Origin: Paulinella micropora
Lineage: Eukaryota > Cercozoa > Imbricatea > Euglyphida
DNA: 64,000 nucleotides
Assembly (NCBI GenBank): GCA_009731375.1
Contig: BJOX01000355.1
Location: forward strand, 229,967 to 293,966
Direction of reading: 5' to 3'
Shown here: in pieces, positions 61,002 to 64,000 of the stretch
How positions within the stretch are numbered: position 1 is the stretch's first letter
How the letters are laid out: each line of letters begins with the position of its first letter
Program-made: the position numbers and the translations under genes
Notes under the pieces: model-generated
The model's database searches: none
What the model saw: only the letters and a program-made list of their open reading frames with translations
Told to the model about the DNA's origin: nothing

Positions 61002-63009
61002 AAAGGCAAAAGTCCGTCCACCGAGGGTTTATAGAAATAAGAGCGGAAGGCCTTATATTATCCAGAAGGGTAAAAAATATTATCTTAATTTTGGTAAGAA
61101 AACAAATGATTTAAGCACATTACAAATTGTTAAACTTTTTATGAAATATATTGGTAATAAGCCAAAGTCGCAAAGGGCTAGTCGCAAGCCAAGGGGAAAA
61201 ATAATCAAATCTGATTTCAATCGTCTTGAACACGAGAACCGAAACCAGATACAAAGCAACTTACAAAAGAAATATGAGTTAATACATGACGAGGAAGCAA
61301 AAGAAAAGAAGAAAAGGGATGAGACAGAAGAAGAAAAGAAAAGGCTAGAACGAAAAGATATAGCCGATGCCGAGGAACAAAAAGAAATAAAGGATAGGGA
61401 ACACAAAAGAGAACTAGCAGATATTAATGAACGACAAGAACAAAAAGCCAGAGAACTAAGAAGGGAGCAAAAACTCATAGATGATGTAAAATATGAAGAA
61501 GATAGAAAAAATAGGATACAAGCATTACCACCGCCACCACAATTTCAATATATTATGCCACCACAGCAGCAGGGACAGCCACAAGCACCGCCATTAGGAG
61601 CAGCACCACCAGCACCGCCATTACCTAATTTAGGAGATGAAGCGCCATTGAAAACGAAAGAGCAATATGAGGAAGAAAAAAAGCAAAAGCAGAAAGATAT
61701 TGAAACACTGAAATTAGCAGGATATACAGATAAGTTCATAAAAAAGATGCGTCGTAAAGACTTACAAAAAGCCAGCCAAGATATTCAGACGACTATAGCC
61801 ACAGCGACATCTTTAGAGGAACAGAAAAAGTTAGCAGAAGAATATAAAGAAAAACTTGAAAAGGAAGAAAAGAAAGCAGAAAAAAAGGGTAAGCATTTTG
61901 AAAATGTACAAATTAGTCAATTTTTATTCTCTGCATTTTCAAAAACTTATCACCCAAACATTACTATAAAAGAGTTAGCACAGGCTTTAAAAAAGAGACT
62001 AGATAGTGATGGACATAAAAAATTAAATTACAAAGACACTTCAAAGTGGATTATTAACATGATAAAAAGGTTTAATATTGATGTTGGAAATGAAAAGGAA
62101 AACGTAAAAAGAAAAGTGGCGGATTATGCTAGATATGAAGAGTACATGGGTATTAATGAGCAAAAAGGTAGTGGAGCGAAGACATTAGAAGAAGTAATTG
62201 ATAAGGTATTTTCAATAAAAATAATTAAAAAATATTTAACCCGCAAAGATTGGAAACACACAATGAACAAACATGATTTTGTAAATACTCTAACGAACAA
62301 AATGACTATAGACCCAAATGTAGATAAACAAGTTTCAAATGATTTGAATATTGACGAGGGAATGCCCCAACCGCTACCCCCGAGCGTCGCTGAGACGCCG
62401 CTACCACCGTCTGCGACTACCGAGCGGATCGTAAACATCGATGGGGCGAGTAATATTGAAAAAACCATAGACGATGTTCATCAACAAGCGAGAATGAGTG
62501 AAACGAATGAGAGTGTAGTTGATGAATATCAGCAGGAGGGAGAGGGTCGCGGTTTAATGACTAATGAAATAGACGACATAATGAAAAAATATGGATGGTA
62601 TCTCGGAGCAATAGCCAGTGATGAAATCTATAAGTTGAAGCCCGAAAGCAGAAAACGATACGGATTTATTATGAATTTGGACAATCACAAGCAAGCAGGG
62701 TCTCATTGGATCGCAGTATCGATAAGTCAAGATAAAGACAGGAGTGTTGAAGTCTATGATCCCTTTCAACAACAAATGAAACAACTAATAGACAAAAGCC
62801 ACCCCGATAGTTATTTATTAATGAAGGTTAATCAAGTAAAAAAACAATCCAACACCTCAGACACGTGCGGTTGGCATAGTATGAGATTTTTAATGGAGCG
62901 AGCGAAAGGCAACCGATTTAAGTTTGCTAGTGGCTATACAGACTTAAAAGAAGAAGAAGCAGAGAAATTAAAAGCACAGAATGGGTATGGGTTTGACACC
63001 TTTTTATAA
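60970..63009 (+). CDS. Coiled-coil plus adenain-like cysteine protease, copy B
   Basis: 679-residue frame. The ATG at 60970 lies in the second arm of a hairpin element, so the first 11 residues (MRSMKRNSKIS) are element-derived. Residues 12-60: KVRPPRVYRNKSG...KKYYLNFGKKTND. Then a Lys/Glu coiled coil to about 180, Pro-rich PPPPQFQYIMPPQQ, more helix, the conserved TRKDWKHTMNKHDF domain, a linker containing another hairpin-element copy, and the protease from about 525: SHWIAVSIS (His), VEVYDPF (Asp), Gln, then DTCGWHSMRFL (Cys). It would mature capsid proteins; the long N-terminal part may be a scaffold or core protein. Confidence 0.9.
   Translation: MRSMKRNSKISKAKVRPPRVYRNKSGRPYIIQKGKKYYLNFGKKTNDLSTLQIVKLFMKYIGNKPKSQRASRKPRGKIIKSDFNRLEHENRNQIQSNLQKKYELIHDEEAKEKKKRDETEEEKKRLERKDIADAEEQKEIKDREHKRELADINERQEQKARELRREQKLIDDVKYEEDRKNRIQALPPPPQFQYIMPPQQQGQPQAPPLGAAPPAPPLPNLGDEAPLKTKEQYEEEKKQKQKDIETLKLAGYTDKFIKKMRRKDLQKASQDIQTTIATATSLEEQKKLAEEYKEKLEKEEKKAEKKGKHFENVQISQFLFSAFSKTYHPNITIKELAQALKKRLDSDGHKKLNYKDTSKWIINMIKRFNIDVGNEKENVKRKVADYARYEEYMGINEQKGSGAKTLEEVIDKVFSIKIIKKYLTRKDWKHTMNKHDFVNTLTNKMTIDPNVDKQVSNDLNIDEGMPQPLPPSVAETPLPPSATTERIVNIDGASNIEKTIDDVHQQARMSETNESVVDEYQQEGEGRGLMTNEIDDIMKKYGWYLGAIASDEIYKLKPESRKRYGFIMNLDNHKQAGSHWIAVSISQDKDRSVEVYDPFQQQMKQLIDKSHPDSYLLMKVNQVKKQSNTSDTCGWHSMRFLMERAKGNRFKFASGYTDLKEEEAEKLKAQNGYGFDTFL
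62386..62530. repeat. Twin-hairpin element inside the protease coding sequence, copy B
   Basis: Second hairpin: CGATGTTCATCAAC (62472) to GTTGATGAATATC (62530), a 13-bp stem with one wobble. The first hairpin, GTCGC-tga-GACG with CGTC-t-GCGAC (62386-62417), ends before AAACATCG at 62433-62440. The whole is in frame and encodes about 48 residues, including DDVHQQARMSETNESVVDEY. Copy A has a Pro/Gln/Glu-rich linker here instead. Confidence 0.75.
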
Positions 63010-63011
63010 AA

Positions 63012-63157
63012 GATAGTTATCAACTACACTCTCATTCGTTTCACTCATTCTCGTTTGTTGATAACCATCGAAAACCGATTTATTTTTTTAATAAAGAAAA
63101 AAAACGATGTTTAGAATAAGCGAGAGTGCGCCAGCACGAAGCGCAATTCTAAATATC
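63012..63157. repeat. Twin-hairpin element before minor capsid gene, copy B
   Basis: Hairpin 1: GATAGTTATCAAC (63012) to GTTGATAACCATCG (63070). Hairpin 2: CGATGTTTAGAAT (63105) to ATTCTAAATATC (63157). It ends exactly one base before the minor capsid ATG. Copy A has only GATATTTATCTATAATAATA there (29968-29991). Confidence 0.85.
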
Positions 63158-63970
63158 ATGGAGTATAAGGGAGGAAGAAGTTCTGGTATTTACTATATCA
63201 ACAGCAAAAACAGAATAACTGGCACAGATAGCGACTTTACACACGAAGTCAATATGAAGGGGCTAGACAATCCCACACATTGTAAAATACTTTATATTTA
63301 TGTGCCGAAATCGTATTACTCTGTGGCTTCACCATATAATACTTTTACTCTTAGCGAAGACGGGTATGAGGCTTTAATTACGATACCTGAGGGAAACTAC
63401 ACAATGAACAATCTAAAAAATAAGTTGTCGGAGGTGCTAACCGCAGACAGCCCAAATAATTATACTTATGTTGTATCCAGTAATAATACCAACATAGAAC
63501 CAGAGGATGGTAAATTAACATTCAGTGTTTCAGAGAATAAGGGAATTCAACCGCGATTTATATTTGATAGTGATACCCGTATTCACGAGGTAATGGGGTT
63601 TGATAGAAATTCTACATATTTCTTCGCTACTGATTTTGTTAAATCGCCGAACGTAATTATTCTAACTGGAGAAAAGACTTTATACCTTCAATCGGACTTA
63701 GTGGGCGAAGGAGATAATCACGTGCTACAAGAAATATACACTGCCAACGAAATTCCATTTGGAGCCGTTATATACGACGGAAGTGGGTCTGAGTATGGTA
63801 AGAAATTATCCACCAGTTCAAATAATGTATATAGGTTTTATCTTACAGACGGAAACGATCAGGCTATAAGTCTTAATGGTTTGGGAGTTGTTATGACATT
63901 GTTGATTTACAGAGAGACTAATTATTTTAATTTATTTACATCCTTTTTCAATTTGTTAAAATCTAGGTAA
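63158..63970 (+). CDS. Minor capsid (penton-like) protein, copy B
   Basis: Intact 270-residue frame from ATG 63158 (MEYKGGRSSGIYYINSKNRI). Beta-rich, with KILYIYVPKSYYSVASPYNT, FIFDSDTRIHEVMGFDRNST and a hydrophobic end (VVMTLLIYRETNYF). The frame upstream to 63107 reads through the hairpin element and is not needed. Polinton minor capsid proteins form the capsid vertices as single jelly-roll pentamers. Position just before the expected MCP supports the call. Confidence 0.8.
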   Translation: MEYKGGRSSGIYYINSKNRITGTDSDFTHEVNMKGLDNPTHCKILYIYVPKSYYSVASPYNTFTLSEDGYEALITIPEGNYTMNNLKNKLSEVLTADSPNNYTYVVSSNNTNIEPEDGKLTFSVSENKGIQPRFIFDSDTRIHEVMGFDRNSTYFFATDFVKSPNVIILTGEKTLYLQSDLVGEGDNHVLQEIYTANEIPFGAVIYDGSGSEYGKKLSTSSNNVYRFYLTDGNDQAISLNGLGVVMTLLIYRETNYFNLFTSFFNLLKSR

Positions 63971-64000
63971 TTAATTTAATTTTAGAATTATTTATTTTTT

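Larger units (their letters stand above)
51458..64000. mobile_element. Polinton/Maverick B, left 12.5 kb
   Basis: Begins AGTAGTATAGGGTCGCACTT, the same first 20 bases as Polinton A's left terminus. From the integrase at 53199 to the minor capsid gene at 63970 it matches copy A gene for gene. The first 1.7 kb hold different genes. The right end lies outside the window. The preceding six bases, TCAGTG, should recur after its right end. Integrase, ATPase, protease and minor capsid frames are open here, unlike in copy A. Confidence 0.95.

Noticed and set aside
63107-63157. N-terminal extension of the minor capsid frame
   Set aside because: It translates the hairpin element; copy A starts at the equivalent of 63158.

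Overview
This window is AT-rich eukaryotic nuclear DNA built almost entirely from mobile elements, microsatellites and satellite-like repeats. Candidate spliceosomal introns, LTR retrotransposons, a LINE-like tail, a pogo/Tigger-type transposase and long (CT)n, (TCTA)n and (TA)n tracts all point to a eukaryote. The host cannot be named from sequence alone; an alga, another protist or an invertebrate are all possible. Short N runs flanked by poly-C or poly-G, and several frameshifts in homopolymers, mean assembly or base-calling error must be kept in mind.

Layout. 0-1.1 kb: a possible two-exon host gene. 1.76-5.8 kb: a decayed Ty1/copia element whose RNase H tail is inverted. 5.8-10.5 kb: non-coding DNA with a 203-bp LTR-like repeat (8330-8532) and a strong stem-loop. 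10.6-11.4 kb: an orphan reading frame. 11.4-16.2 kb: AATATTAATATTG satellite, microsatellites, a 139-bp inverted repeat and a LINE-like 3' end. 16.2-44.75 kb: a minus-strand copia element whose two LTRs differ at about 8 of about 425 positions by eye. Its integrase gene is split by a complete 20,447-bp Polinton/Maverick (copy A, 19474-39920) with 380-bp inverted terminal repeats and a perfect 6-bp target duplication, GAAGGA. 44.75-48.2 kb: more satellite and microsatellite DNA. 48.4-51.4 kb: a broken Tigger-like transposase with a PHD-like finger. 51458-64000: the left 12.5 kb of a second, related Polinton (copy B), which runs off the window.

Polinton gene set. From left to right the elements hold an accessory module that differs between A and B, an rve-type integrase, an acidic protein, a long fibre ending in an S74 intramolecular-chaperone domain, a two-TM protein, a Cys-rich secreted protein, a small protein, a packaging ATPase, a small basic protein, an adenain-like protease fused to a coiled-coil N-terminus, and a minor capsid protein. 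Copy A continues with the major capsid protein, a 412-aa likely virion protein, two ExoX-C-like proteins, protein-primed DNA polymerase B and a GIY-YIG nuclease. Together these would support integration, replication and virion assembly, so this is an endogenous virus-like element. Both copies carry breaks, but often in different genes.

Most unusual signal. A family of twin hairpins, each half running from GATATTT to AAACATCG or from CGATGTTT to AAATATC, sits between Polinton genes, very often overlapping a TGA stop codon. It is present at some sites in A and absent at the same sites in B, and the reverse. One copy lies in frame inside the copy B protease gene. This resembles bacterial REP/BIME or Rickettsia palindromic elements, but inside a eukaryotic virus-like transposon.
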